A stretch of 33,712 nt of DNA, from positions 852 through 34,563 of the forward strand of contig NZ_LMND01000010.1 in NCBI RefSeq assembly GCF_001423265.1. The letters run 5' to 3'. Below the pieces are notes generated by a model. The model ran no database searches. It was not told the origin of the DNA and saw only the letters and a program-made list of their open reading frames with translations. The DNA is from Methylobacterium sp. Leaf108. Lineage in GTDB: Bacteria > Pseudomonadota > Alphaproteobacteria > Rhizobiales > Beijerinckiaceae. Shown here piece after piece: positions 1 to 9,700 of the stretch (position 1 is the first letter of the stretch; each line of letters starts with the position of its first letter). Both the position numbers and the translations under genes were made by a program.

Positions 1-2484
1 CCCAGCGCCGTCCTGAACACGAAGGTGTCCGCCCCGGCGCCGCCGGTCAGGAGGTCGTTGCCGCCCTGGCCGTCGAGGACGTTGGCGCCGCCGTTGCCGG
101 TGAGCGTGTTGGCGATGGAGTTGCCGGTCCCGGTGAGGTTGCCGGCGCCGGTGAGGACCAGGGCCTCCAGTTCCGCTCCGGCGAGCGAGTACGACACCGA
201 GGCGTAGACGAGATCGGTGCCCGCGGCGCCGTTGGCCATTGCCGGCGCCGGTGAGGACCAGGGCCTCCAGTTCCGCTCCGGCGAGCGAGTACGACACCGA
301 GGCGTAGACGAGATCGGTGCCCGCGGCGCCGTTGGCCTCCAGAGCGCGGTCACCGACGTTGTCGACGTAGTAGGTGTCGGACCCGGCCCCGCCGGACATC
401 GTGTCGGCCCCGCCGAGCCCGTTGAGGACGTTGGCGCCGCCGTTGCCGGTGAGGGTGTTGGCGAGCGAGTTGCCGGTCCCGCTGAGGTTGCCGGCCCCGG
501 TCAGGACCAGGTTCTCCAGGTGCGATCCGGCGAGCGAGTACGACACCGACGCGTAGACGAGATCGGTGCCGACGGCGCCGTTGGCCTCGATGGCGCGGTC
601 GCCGGCGTTATCGACGTAATAGGCGTCCGATCCTGCCCCGCCGGACATCGTGTCGGCCCCCAGGCCGCCGTCGAGGACGTTCGCGCCGGTGTTGCCGGTG
701 AGGGTATTGGCGATGGAGTTGCCGGTGCCATTGAGGTTGCCGGTGCCGGTGAGAACCAGGGCTTCCAGTTCCGCTCCGGCCAGCGAGTACGATACCGAGG
801 CGTAGACGAGATCGGCGCCCGCGGCCCCGGTGGCCTCGAGGGCGCGGTCGCCAACGTCGTCGACGTAGTAAATGTCCGAGCCCGCCCCGCCGGACATCGT
901 GTCGGCACCCAGGCCACCGTCGAGGACGTTGGCGCCGGCATTGCCGGCCAGAGTGTTGGCGATCTCGTTCCCGGTCAGGTTGAGTGCGGTGATGCCGGCC
1001 TCGCTAACGGCATCGAGCCGCTCGATCTCCTGGCCAGCCGCCAGCGTGTAGCTCACGCTCGACCGCACCCGGTCGACGCCAGCGCCAGCTGCCTCGAACA
1101 CCCCATCGCCGACATTGTCGACGAAGTAGGTGTCGTTGCCGTTGCCGCCGACCAGATTGTCCGACTCCGTTCCGCCGTCGAGCAGATCGTTACCGTCGTT
1201 GCCGTAGATCGTATCGGCACCGGCATCGCCGTAGAGAAAATCGTTGCCGCCGCGGGCTTGGCCACCCGTGTCGACGGTTGCCCAGTCGCCGTAGATCGTG
1301 TCCGACCCGCCGCCGCCACGGAGGGTGTCCGACCCGCCGCGCAACGACCCCGTGGCCAGCACGGTCTCGACGTCTCCGAAAAGTGAGATGCCGAGGTCAC
1401 CGCCGTTGATGACATCATTGCCGCCGACCAGATTGCCGGAAACCTCGATGGCGTCGCCAAAGACGGAATCGGTGACGCCGGCCGAGTTCAGGATATCGTT
1501 GCCGCCAGCGGCACTCCCACCCGCATTAATAATGCGGACGTCACCTACAAATGTGCTCGCGCTGCCGCCGGCCTTGACCGACATCACGTCATTGCCGCCG
1601 GAGAGGAAACCGCTGACTGAAGTGCTTTCGCCTTGAGCGATGCCACCTGTAAAAACAATGACGTCGTCACCACCAAATAATGACCCGCCTACTGCTACCG
1701 TATCGAAATCCGCACTCAGAATATCGGTGGATTCGACGGAGATCGTATCGTTGCCGGCGAAAATCGTGCGGCCGGAACCGACGATGAAACTGTCGCCATC
1801 GGAGTCGCCATTGATGAAGCGCCCTTCGGTCACACCGGAATAGACGACCGTGCCCTGGTTGTTGATCGAATAGGTTCCATCGCCAGAGGCGGCCGTCACC
1901 GTGATCACGTCGTCACTCGCCCCTGCGAGCAACTGGAGGAAGTTCTGGTTGTTCGTGATCGACAGGCCCCAGCCAGCCAATGTGCCAAAATCGCCTGGAG
2001 TGTCGTCGGCGAGGTAGAAGGTCCATAGCCCTTCGCCATCGAGACCATTGAAAGAACCGGCAAAGGTTCCGGCTCCGCTCGGCCCTGCGTGCGTGATCGC
2101 GCCTACCGTGTCGCCAAAATCAGAGGGCGTCTCTGCACTTGTATTGTCATAATCGGTTGGACGGTATGCGCCCTGGGCGAGAGCGTCTGATGTGAAATCG
2201 AAAGGCAAACTCGCCGTACCGTTGTCCGATACAGAGTAGTCGCCGCTCAGGTCAGAGAAGCTGGCGACATCCGACCAGAAAACGAGATTGCGCGCATTGT
2301 CCGGCGCGACCAGCAGCATGTCCAGGTCTGTCGCGAAAGTGTGCTCCAGGCCTGTGAGGTTAACAGCGACATCGATGATCGTACTGTCAGGCGCTAATCC
2401 ATAGACAAGCAGGGCCTGGCTCCATCGACCGATATTGGCAATGGTAATGCCAGTCGAATTGGTGAATGTATACGTGATTGCCAA
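1..2484 (-). CDS. RTX calcium-binding protein with P-domain-like N-terminus (partial, frameshifted)
   Basis: Probable type I-secreted protein whose C-terminus lies beyond the left edge. Residues 1 to about 165 resemble a proprotein-convertase P-domain beta sandwich: a D-L-D-M-L-L-V-A-P strand near residue 55, and a closing segment with W-T-F-Y-L and G-W-G-L-S-I-T. Calcium-binding nonapeptide repeats of the GGxGxDxLxGG type follow, then an array of about 83-residue units each carrying YYVD and YASVSYSLAG signatures. No ATG fits. I chose TTG at 2484 because GGGGG lies 5 nt upstream and the frame is closed by TAA a little further up; a TTG at 2505 is possible. There is no signal peptide, as expected for a type I substrate. 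Reading is open to about 238, where a 100-bp duplication shifts the frame; removing one copy restores the RTX frame to the window edge. A secreted or surface RTX protein is secure, its function unknown. Confidence 0.75.
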   Translation of the reverse strand, partial: MAITYTFTNSTGITIANIGRWSQALLVYGLAPDSTIIDVAVNLTGLEHTFATDLDMLLVAPDNARNLVFWSDVASFSDLSGDYSVSDNGTASLPFDFTSDALAQGAYRPTDYDNTSAETPSDFGDTVGAITHAGPSGAGTFAGSFNGLDGEGLWTFYLADDTPGDFGTLAGWGLSITNNQNFLQLLAGASDDVITVTAASGDGTYSINNQGTVVYSGVTEGRFINGDSDGDSFIVGSGRTIFAGNDTISVESTDILSADFDTVAVGGSLFGGDDVIVFTGGIAQGESTSVSGFLSGGNDVMSVKAGGSASTFVGDVRIINAGGSAAGGNDILNSAGVTDSVFGDAIEVSGNLVGGNDVINGGDLGISLFGDVETVLATGSLRGGSDTLRGGGGSDTIYGDWATVDTGGQARGGNDFLYGDAGADTIYGNDGNDLLDGGTESDNLVGGNGNDTYFVDNVGDGVFEAAGAGVDRVRSSVSYTLAAGQEIERLDAVSEAGITALNLTGNEIANTLAGNAGANVLDGGLGADTMSGGAGSDIYYVDDVGDRALEATGAAGADLVYASVSYSLAGAELEALVLTGTGNLNGTGNSIANTLTGNTGANVLDGGLGADTMSGGAGSDAYYVDNAGDRAIEANGAVGTDLVYASVSYSLAGSHLENLVLTGAGNLSGTGNSLANTLTGNGGANVLNGLGGADTMSGGAGSDTYYVDNVGDRALEANGAAGTDLVYASVSYSLAGAELEALVLTGAGNGQRRRGHRSRLRLGVVLARRSGTGGPGPHRRRQPHRDRQLHRQHAHRQRRRQRPRRPGRQRPPDRRRRGGHLRVQDGAG
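139..337. repeat. 100-bp tandem duplication inside RTX coding sequence
   Basis: Bases 139-237 recur exactly at 239-337, an offset of 100 bp. The neighbouring coding repeats are spaced 249 bp apart, so this copy is additional to the repeat array. Because 100 is not a multiple of three, the reading frame of the RTX gene is lost at the junction. It may be a true slippage event or an assembly error in repetitive DNA. Confidence 0.95.
139..1210 (-). repeat. Coding tandem repeat array, 249-bp (83-residue) unit
   Basis: Comparable positions of successive units lie at about 135, 484 and 733: a spacing of 249 bp once the 100-bp duplication is removed. Each unit encodes one or two glycine/aspartate-rich calcium-binding turns followed by a hydrophobic segment ending in a leucine-rich LVLTG motif. 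The unit nearest 1210 is the most diverged, the others are close to identical, which suggests recent amplification or gene conversion. Confidence 0.8.
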
Positions 2485-2912
2485 TGCGACCCCCAGACCC
2501 AAGGTTTCAAGGGGTTATGCATCACACGAAAGCAATGCCGCGTCCATGAATTCTACCATCTCCGCGCGCTGCCGCCATTGATCGCTATCGTTTGCTCATG
2601 TCTGTGAATAGCCGCCGAAGCGTACCCCCTGTAATATGAAACGTAATTTGTTGGTTGATCTGCGAGATTTTACCAAGATTAATACGACGATCGGCGCCGA
2701 TCATGACTTTGAATTTATTAGAGAATATTCATGTGTTGCAGGCGCCTGAGATGGTCGGTGAAGGGAGCAAGCTTCAACGCTTTTTCACAGACGCGGAAAG
2801 ACGCCTCATGGTGATGGAAGCCGACCTCTGCTCGATCGGTCGGATCAGGGCCCATGTCCTGCGTGACGTCTCTTTGGGACACGGATCGATTCTCTCATGG
2901 GGCCAAGCGGTT
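2485..2912. other. Intergenic region between RTX gene and response regulator
   Basis: No convincing gene lies here. The stretch 2640-2740 is AT-richer than its surroundings and contains a perfect 14-bp palindrome at 2689-2702 (GATCGGCGCCGATC). The 12-mer TACCCCCTGTAA at 2623-2634 recurs at 24958-24969. On the minus strand this region must hold the promoter of the RTX gene starting at 2484 and the 3' end of the signalling operon. I could not place -35 and -10 boxes or an intrinsic terminator with confidence. Confidence 0.5.
2689..2702. promoter_or_regulatory. 14-bp perfect palindrome, possible operator
   Basis: GATCGGCGCCGATC is self-complementary and sits in a locally AT-rich stretch about 200 bp upstream of the RTX gene start on the minus strand. 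A dimeric regulator site is possible, but no regulator can be assigned. Confidence 0.25.
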
Positions 2913-3572
2913 TCAGCGAACGGGGATCTCGCCCTGCAGCCAACCCTGCAGGATGGCGAACTGAACGATTTGTGCGCGGCTGGTGATACCCAGGCGGGAA
3001 CACACCCGCGCCTTCTGGATCTCGACGGCTTTGGGAGTAGCTCCGAGGCGGATCGCGACTTCCTTGCTCGTGAAGCCGAAGGCGACGAAGCGCAGGATGT
3101 CACCTTCCCTTTCGGTGAGGGGGGAATGCATGCTCTCGTGGATGGGACTGGCGACGGGCCGATGCGGACCGATGCTGCGTGCCGGGAGGGAGGGGTCGGT
3201 GTATGTCCCGCCGGCATGGACTGCCCGCACGGCCTGCACGATGCTGGTGAAGGCCGACCGCTTGAGGACGTAGCCGCTCGCGCCCGCCTCGAAGGCCTGA
3301 TCGACGTACACCCGGCTTTCGTAGACGCTCAAAATGATGGTGCGTGCCGGGCTCTCTCGTTCCACCAGCCTGCGGATCACCGCGACCCCATTCATCTCCG
3401 GCATGGCGAGGTCCAGGATGGCGATGTCGGGCACGTGATCGATCGCTGCCTGGACCGCAGCCGTACCGTTTTCCACCGAGGCGACGATCTCGACCTCGCC
3501 CGTATCCGCGAGAAGGCCGGCGACGCCGTGCCGGAACACCGGATGATCGTCCGCGAGCACGGCGCGGATCAT
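2913..3572 (-). CDS. NarL/FixJ-family response regulator
   Basis: Cytoplasmic DNA-binding response regulator, 219 aa, normal for the family. The receiver domain (1-120) shows the acidic pair D8-D9, phosphoacceptor D54 in ILDLAMP and the conserved lysine in GYVLK near residue 104. The C-terminal LuxR/GerE helix-turn-helix begins at S-P-L-T-E-R-E and includes the recognition segment with T-S-K-E-V-A and K-A-V-E. I chose ATG 3572 because MIRAVLADDHP matches the usual receiver start; ATGs at 3587 and 3599 in the same frame would overlap the kinase stop codon (3580-3582). It is the last gene of the cassette and almost certainly the partner of the adjacent kinase. Targets are unknown; the neighbouring RTX genes and the peroxidase secretion operon are candidates by position. 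Confidence 0.9.
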   Translation of the reverse strand: MIRAVLADDHPVFRHGVAGLLADTGEVEIVASVENGTAAVQAAIDHVPDIAILDLAMPEMNGVAVIRRLVERESPARTIILSVYESRVYVDQAFEAGASGYVLKRSAFTSIVQAVRAVHAGGTYTDPSLPARSIGPHRPVASPIHESMHSPLTEREGDILRFVAFGFTSKEVAIRLGATPKAVEIQKARVCSRLGITSRAQIVQFAILQGWLQGEIPVR

Positions 3573-3579
3573 TGCACGC

Positions 3580-4764
3580 TCAAGCATCGACCGACCCATC
3601 CCCCGCGAGGTGAACCCGCGCCATGACGGTCGCGCCATGGCCGGGCATGGATTCGAGTTCCAGGCTACCGCCCACCAGGGACATGCGCTCACGCATCCCG
3701 ATCAGACCGAGCTTGCCCTCGGCGACAAGGGCGAGCGGGGAGGTAGCATCGGCATCGAAGCCGCCGCCGTTGTCGTCCACGGTGAGGGTGAGATGGGACG
3801 CGCCGAACAGCAGCACCACCGAGACGGCGCTCGGGTTGCCGGCGTGCTTGGCCACATTGCTCAGGGCCTCCTGCGACAGGCGGTAGAGCGTGACGGCGAC
3901 TTCGGTCGACAGCGGCACCTCCTGCCCGACCACCTGGAACTCGGTCGCGAACGCGGTCACACGGCTCCACTCCTGCACCAGGTACCGCAAGGCGGTGACG
4001 AACCCGAACTCATCGAGGGCGGCGGGGCGCAGTTCGAGCGAGACGCGCCTCAGCGCCATGCCGATATCCCGGGCCTGGCCGAGGAGCCGATCGACTTCGC
4101 CCAATGCCTCGGCCCCCGTCAGATGGGAGGTCAGCCGTCGCAGGCCGAAGGTCATGGCCACCAGGTGCTGGCCGGCGTGATCGTGCAGGTCGCGCGCGAG
4201 GCGGCGACGCTCGTCCTGGCCCGCGCGATACAATCGGGTCAGGACCTTATCCCGTTCCCGTTCCGCCGCCACGCGGGCCGTCGCGTCCTCCTCCAGGCGC
4301 ACGAGCAGCCGACCGCGTTCCTCCAGGAGTGCCTGCATCCGACGCGTCCGACGCCTCCGTTCCTGCACGATGCCGCGGGTGCCGTGGAGCTTTTCCAGGA
4401 GGATCTTGAACCTTCGGTCGAGCGCCGGACCGTCGAGATGAACCAGGACCAGGACCCGTCCATCGAACGCCTCGAACCGCGTGCGACCCCCGTGGCAGGG
4501 ATGTCGCTCGGGGCTTCCGTCATCGGCCACCAGGAACAGTGTCCCGGGCAGGATGGCGTCGGTGCGGGCGCAGCGTTCCAGGTAGCGGATGAACCCGACC
4601 AGCCGGGAGCCGTGGACGGGCGGCACGCCGCCGATCCGCAGGTCGGTCATGACTTCGCGTGCGGACGCATTGGCGGCCACCAACGTCCCACAGGGTTGGA
4701 CGACCAGCATGGGATTAGGAACGACTTCGAACAGCGTCGTGAAATCGCGACTAGGCGTTCCCAT
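3580..4764 (-). CDS. HisKA_3-type sensor histidine kinase with N-terminal PAS-like region
   Basis: Soluble NarX/DegS-type histidine kinase of about 394 aa with no membrane segment. An N-terminal PAS-like region (about 5-115, with FEVVPNPMLVV and ANASARE) is followed by a charged coiled coil. The dimerisation H-box is E-R-R-R-L-A-R-D-L-H-D-H, with the phosphorylated histidine near residue 194. The HATPase_c domain has the N-box QEALSNVAKHA, DDNGGGF and GLIGMRERM. The start is uncertain: ATG 4764 overlaps the upstream stop by 14 bp as in a coupled operon, and ATG 4788 is an alternative. The stop overlaps the in-frame region before the regulator start, so the two are translationally close. Sensing is probably cytoplasmic, perhaps through the preceding cysteine-rich protein, which is inference. 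Confidence 0.88.
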   Translation of the reverse strand: MGTPSRDFTTLFEVVPNPMLVVQPCGTLVAANASAREVMTDLRIGGVPPVHGSRLVGFIRYLERCARTDAILPGTLFLVADDGSPERHPCHGGRTRFEAFDGRVLVLVHLDGPALDRRFKILLEKLHGTRGIVQERRRRTRRMQALLEERGRLLVRLEEDATARVAAERERDKVLTRLYRAGQDERRRLARDLHDHAGQHLVAMTFGLRRLTSHLTGAEALGEVDRLLGQARDIGMALRRVSLELRPAALDEFGFVTALRYLVQEWSRVTAFATEFQVVGQEVPLSTEVAVTLYRLSQEALSNVAKHAGNPSAVSVVLLFGASHLTLTVDDNGGGFDADATSPLALVAEGKLGLIGMRERMSLVGGSLELESMPGHGATVMARVHLAGDGSVDA

Positions 4765-5290
4765 TCCCGAAGTACGATTGCCCTCCATGGTCGGGGGCAT
4801 CGGGATCCAGGTCGATGACGATCCTGCATTCCTGGGCGCCGCGGGCGATGGTTTCAGCGAGCGTGACCCGTCCATAGCCCTGGCTCTCCGCAACCATGTG
4901 GCCGAACACGTGAGAGGTGATCGTGCAAAGCGAGGGGCACTCCTTCGCCAGATCGCCGAAGGGGCAGCGCCTGTTGCCGAGGACGAGGCGCTCTGCCGTG
5001 TCCTCGATGACGTAGAAGTCGCCGCCGAGGCGGCGCTTCAGGTCGATCAGGGCATTGGACACCGCTTCACGACCGAGCCGTTCGGCGCCTGCGGCCCGAA
5101 GATACTCGGCCTGAACCTCCTCGGAGATGGCGATGCCCACGAGGCTGATGAACCCACCGGCCTCATGTGAACCGACGGTGTCTTCGAGGGCGGTGCTGAG
5201 GGACCGGATGACCAGACCGAGGAAACGTTCGAGGCCGATCGGGATCGGCGCGTCCTTGAAGTCCGTTACACCGCACGTGGAAGGTTCCAT
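4751..5290 (-). CDS. MetOD1 (methanogen output domain 1)-like cysteine-rich sensory protein
   Basis: A 179-aa soluble protein that resembles the methanogen output domain 1 / V4R-like fold seen in signalling proteins. Its C-terminal half has C109 (CPFG), C118 and C122 (CPSLC), H127, H131 and C155 in a G-A-Q-E-C-R-I-V-I strand. This arrangement suggests a bound metal, Fe-S cluster or redox switch, which is an inference from the residues. ATG 5290 is preceded by GGTGGAG eight bases upstream, a good ribosome site; an upstream ATG at 5317 lacks one. The 3' end overlaps the kinase start by about 14 bp, so the two are probably co-translated and the protein likely feeds a signal to the kinase. Family assignment is by motif recognition only. 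Confidence 0.7.
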   Translation of the reverse strand: MEPSTCGVTDFKDAPIPIGLERFLGLVIRSLSTALEDTVGSHEAGGFISLVGIAISEEVQAEYLRAAGAERLGREAVSNALIDLKRRLGGDFYVIEDTAERLVLGNRRCPFGDLAKECPSLCTITSHVFGHMVAESQGYGRVTLAETIARGAQECRIVIDLDPDAPDHGGQSYFGNGNA

Positions 5291-5387
5291 CGGAACAGCT
5301 CCACCATTTAAACTCAACTCAAAAAACCTACGAATCTTCTAAGCCGGAGTCAATCAAATAACGACTTGTAGCTATCGTCAAAACTGC

Positions 5388-5408
5388 TTTCGACGCATTC
5401 GTCGCGCG
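5388..5408 (-). terminator. Weak hairpin after the adaptor gene
   Basis: A CGACG-AATG-CGTCG stem-loop lies just downstream of the HlyD-type gene stop on the minus strand. A TTTT run follows at some distance rather than directly, so it would be a poor intrinsic terminator. It may partly separate the secretion operon from the signalling cassette. Confidence 0.25.
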
Positions 5409-5423
5409 AGGTTTCATTGAATT

Positions 5424-6770
5424 TCATCTCTCCCTGAAGGTCCGGCTGAATTGATCCTGGACCGGCTTCACGAGGTAGGACAAGGCGGTCCTTTCCTCGG
5501 TGGCGACATGCACCTCCACGGGCATGCCCGGAACCAAGCGTTTCCCTTTCCCGATCCGGTCCAACTCACCGACGCCGAGCTCCACGTATCCCACGTAGAA
5601 CACCTCGTCCTTGCCCCCCTTGGTCGTCGAGGGCGAGACGTAGACGAGCTCCCCCTTCAGTTCCGGGGTGGTGCGCTGGTTGAAGGCCGTGAACCGGAGC
5701 CGGGCCGGCCGGCCGACGCTGATCTGGTCGATGCTCGCCGGGGGGATATGGATCTCGATCCTGAGGGCGGCATCCTCCGGCACGACGGACGCGAGCACGT
5801 CGGCCGGGGTGATGACGCCGCCGACCGTGTAGGTCTTCAGCTCGTGCAGCACGCCGGTGGCGGGCGCGCGGATCTCCGTGCGTGTCAGCCGGTCCTCCAG
5901 GGCCAGGCGCCGGTTGCCGAGCTCCGCGAGCTTGGCGTCCACGGTGCCGAGCTCCTTTTGCGCCTCGGTGCGGGCGGTGTCCGCGATGGCGAGGAGCTGC
6001 ACCCGGATCTCGCTCATGCGCACCTTGGCTCGGGCGATGGAGGCCTCCAGCGCACCCTGCTCACCGGTCAGCCGATGACGGTCGCGGGTGAGGGGCAGGA
6101 ATTTCGAGCTCTCGAACAGGTTCTTGTCGACCAGGCCCTGGAGCTTGATGTGCTCGCTCGTCAGGATGACGAACTCGTCCCGCTTGGCGTCCTTCTGCTT
6201 CACCAGCCCGGCGAGTTCCTCGGCCACCTGCCCGATCTGCAGCTCGAGCTGCTGGCGCTGGCTGTCGCGGCTGGCGAGGTTTCCCCGGAACATCCGGGAC
6301 TCGCCGTCGAGTATGGCCCGCGCCTCGGCGTCGCCGGCCGACAGGCTCGCCGGGAAGGCGACGGCGCGCAGTCCGTCCCGCTCGGCCAGCAGGCGCGCCT
6401 TCTTGGTCGACAGCTCGACCTGCTGCCCCCTGACGATGGCGAGCTCGGCCCGCGTCTGGGCGTCGTCGATGCGGATGATGACCTGCCCTTCCGTCACGGA
6501 TTGCCCGTCCCGGACGAGGATCGCGCCGACAACGCCACCGTCGCGGTGCTGCACCGCCTTGGCGTGCAGCTCGACGGTCACGGACCCGGGTGCCATGATG
6601 GCTCCGTTGAGGTCCGTGGTGGCGGCCCAGCCACCCACCCCGACGATGAGCGCCGCTCCCAATGAGAATCCGAGCGCGATCCGGGGGACGACCGAGAAGG
6701 AGGGCTCCGGCCCGAGGTCGAGGCCCGCGAGGGACCTGCGAGGACGGTCATCGACGGATGGGCTGCGCAT
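5424..6770 (-). CDS. HlyD/PrtE-family type I secretion periplasmic adaptor
   Basis: Membrane fusion protein that links the inner-membrane ABC exporter to an outer-membrane TolC-type channel. Length 448 aa, normal for the family. A cytoplasmic N-terminal tail is followed by one transmembrane segment (about 31-50), then a lipoyl/barrel-sandwich strand (A-P-G-S-V near 60, D-G-G-V-V-G), a long alpha-helical hairpin (about 110-290) and a C-terminal barrel with T-R-T-E-I-R-A-P-A-T-G and V-P-G-M-P-V-E-V-H, both typical of PrtE/HlyD proteins. ATG 6770 has GCGGGA upstream. It lies 24 bp after the membrane-anchored RTX gene and completes the exporter set with the ABC gene. No TolC homologue is in the window. 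Confidence 0.95.
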   Translation of the reverse strand: MRSPSVDDRPRRSLAGLDLGPEPSFSVVPRIALGFSLGAALIVGVGGWAATTDLNGAIMAPGSVTVELHAKAVQHRDGGVVGAILVRDGQSVTEGQVIIRIDDAQTRAELAIVRGQQVELSTKKARLLAERDGLRAVAFPASLSAGDAEARAILDGESRMFRGNLASRDSQRQQLELQIGQVAEELAGLVKQKDAKRDEFVILTSEHIKLQGLVDKNLFESSKFLPLTRDRHRLTGEQGALEASIARAKVRMSEIRVQLLAIADTARTEAQKELGTVDAKLAELGNRRLALEDRLTRTEIRAPATGVLHELKTYTVGGVITPADVLASVVPEDAALRIEIHIPPASIDQISVGRPARLRFTAFNQRTTPELKGELVYVSPSTTKGGKDEVFYVGYVELGVGELDRIGKGKRLVPGMPVEVHVATEERTALSYLVKPVQDQFSRTFRER

Positions 6771-6794
6771 GGTCGGGTCCCGCTGGTGGATGGG

Positions 6795-9700
6795 TCAATG
6801 GGAAGGCGGGGCGGGGTGTGCCGCCGCGTTCGCCGTCTCGACGAAGAGGAGGGTGTGGTGGCCGTCGAGGATGATCGTCGTCTCGAAGGTGTCGTCGCGG
6901 TCGAGGTCGGCCGTGATCACCGTCACGTCACCGTCGTCGAGGCGCGCGGACCGGTACTGGATGCCCGACACGGTGCCGTCGTTGCGCTCCATCGCTTCGG
7001 CGAGCGAGTGGCCCAGGGCGTCGGAACCCTGATCGAACAGGGAGTATCGAAGCAGGCTGACGTAGTCGCCGACCGAGAAGTCGGTGATCTGCACCACGCG
7101 CGTCGCTTCCCCGTTCGCGCCGGCATCGAACGCGAAGCAATCCTCCCCGTCGCCACCGGTGAGGACGACGTCTTCGTCCCCGACGACGAAGCGGTCGCTG
7201 CCCGATCCCGCCACGATCCGCTCGATCGATTCGATCGTGTCCACTCCGTTCTCGGAGCCGGAGACGACATGGCTGACGAGGTCGACGAGGAGGTCCTTCG
7301 TGGCGGCGCCGAGGTGGAGGGTGTCCATGCCCGCGCCGCCGGAAGCGACGTCGCCCTCTCCGTCCAGGGCGAGCACGATCACGTCGTCCCCTGCGCCGCC
7401 ATGGACGGCGTCCCGTCCGGCGCCGTCCGAGAGCGTGTCGTCGCCCGCGCCGCCGTCGAGGCGATCCCCGCCGTCGCCTCCCGAGATGCGGTCCCGTCCG
7501 TCGCCGCCCACGAGGGCGTTGGCCCGGTCGTCGCCGGAGAGCGCGTCGTCGCCGGACCCTCCCGCCACGTCCTCGATCCCGGCGACCGCGTCCCGCCCGG
7601 TTTCCCGTCCCGCCGACGTGCCCGCGGCGAGGTCGACCGTGACGCCGGCCATGGTGGCCGACAGGTCGAGCTCGTCCCGTCCCGATCCGCCGTCGAACCG
7701 GTCCGCCTCGCCGTCGAGGGAGGCCGTCAGGATATCGTCTCCGGACCCGCCCAGCACGATGTCCGAACCGGCCCCGTCGATCAGGGCGTCGTCGTCGGCC
7801 CCGCCGTCGAGGTGGTCGCTCCCGCCGCCGCCCGCTACGCGGTCCCGCCCCGCCCCGCCCAGCAGGGTCTCGCTCGCCTCGCTTCCAGTGAGGACGTCGG
7901 CGCCGGATCCCGCCACGACAACCTCGACCGATGCGATCGTGTCGCGTCCGGTCTCCCGTCCGACGACCGTACCCGCCACGAGGTCGACCGCGACGCCGGA
8001 CTTGGTGGCCGATAGGTCGAGGGCATCGGTGCCGTCGCCTCCGTCGAAGCGGTCGTCCTCGCCGTCGGCGACCACCACGATGACGTCGTCCCCGCCGCCC
8101 CCGAGCACGGTGTCGGAGCCGGTCCCGTCCGAGAGCGTGTCGCCGTCCGCACCGCCGTCGAGGAGGTCGTTGCCGGCCGCGCCGGAGATGTTGTCGCGAC
8201 CCGCCCCGCCGACGAGGTGGTTGGAGGCCGAATTCCCCACCAGCCTGTCCGCCCCGGATCCACCCCGGACGTCCTCGATGGACGCGACAAGGTCCCGGCC
8301 GGTCTCCGGACCCGCGGATGTACCCTCGGCGAGGTCCACGACGACCCCTGCGACCGTGCCCGAGAGATCGAGGGCGTCGGTGCCGCCGCCGCCGTCGAAG
8401 CGGTCGTCGGCGCCGTCGGATGCCACCACGAAGACGTCGTCTCCCTCCTGCCCGAGGGCCACGTCCGTGCCGTCGCCGTCGGTGAGCGCGTCGTCCCCCG
8501 CGCCGCCGTCGAGGCGGTCGTCGCCCGCGCCGCCCGAGACGACGTCCCGCCCCGCGCCGCCGAAGGCGTGGTCCTCGCCATCGCCGCCGTCCAGGCGATC
8601 GTCGCCCAAGTCGCCGACGAGGAGGTCGTTCCCGGCACCCCCGACGAGGATGTCGTGCCCTTCGCCGCCGTCGAGGAGATCGTCGCCGGCGTCGCCGAAC
8701 AGGACGTCGTCACCCTCCTCGCCGAACAGTCGGTCGGCGCCGGTCCCGCCGGACACATGGTCCGCGCCGGCTCCGGCCAGCACGACGTCGTCGCCCGCAC
8801 CGCCGCGGATGACGTCGTCGCCGGTCCCGCCGACGATGTGGTCGTGGCCCGCCCCGCCGTCGACGACGTCGTCCCCGGCGCGGGCGTCGATGTTGTCGTC
8901 GCCGTCGCGGCCGTCGATCTCGTCCCCGCAGGGCGTGCCGAGGATGAGGTCGTCCCCGTTCGTGCCGCCGATCAGGTTACGCTCGACGACGTTGAAGATC
9001 GCGGCATGGGTGATGGAGAACTCGCCGTCCGTTACCTCGTAGGTGATGGTGACGGGCCCGAGGGCGCCGCCGTCGTAGACCCAGCCGTCGCCGTCGCGGG
9101 TCAGCATCCCGGAGGAAGCGGTGACGTCACGCACCGAGAGGCTGTCGCCGTCGGGGTCCTCGACGTTGCGGAGCAGGTCCGACAGCGCGATGGGGAGCAG
9201 GGCACAGCCGGTCACGTCGGCGAGGTGGACCGCGCCAGTGGTAACGGGCGCGCGGTTGCGCCTTCCGGGCACGGTACCCGCGTCGCCGTCTCCGGTCCCT
9301 CCTCCAGGCAGTCCGGCATCGTCGCCGGTCCGAGGATCGGTCCCGTCCGTCCCGGATGGAACATGGCTTGCGGGATCGTGGCCGGCGGGATCGTGACCGT
9401 CCGGCCTTCCGTCGTCGCCCGTCTTCTCGCCGCCGTCGCGGTTCCGGCCACCGCCCCCGCCACCGCGGGAGGCCGCGCCGCCGTTGTCGTTGGTCGGCGT
9501 CGGGATGACGGGAGAGGCCTTGAAGTCGTTGAGGTCCGTACCGGAATCCGGACTGGCGAATCGCAGTGCCCGAGCCTGGAGGAATTGCGGGGAATCGTAC
9601 GGCGAGGCCGGCGCCTCCGATTGCGCCGCCGACCCGGAAGACCTCGCGAGACGGGCCTCCGGTTCCCCGGCGTCGGCTTCCTCGGCGGTGGCCGGCACCA

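Noticed and set aside
139..1210. CRISPR-like or satellite array
   Set aside because: The 249-bp period is a coding repeat of 83 residues with conserved protein motifs, not short repeats with variable spacers.
217..1386. Plus-strand frame across the left RTX array
   Set aside because: The minus strand gives regular calcium-binding repeats and a P-domain; the plus frame is a low-complexity shadow.
2655..3626. Plus-strand frame of about 320 codons across the response regulator
   Set aside because: It is mostly antisense to the regulator and shows no family motifs; the first 80 codons in the intergenic gap were not recognised either.
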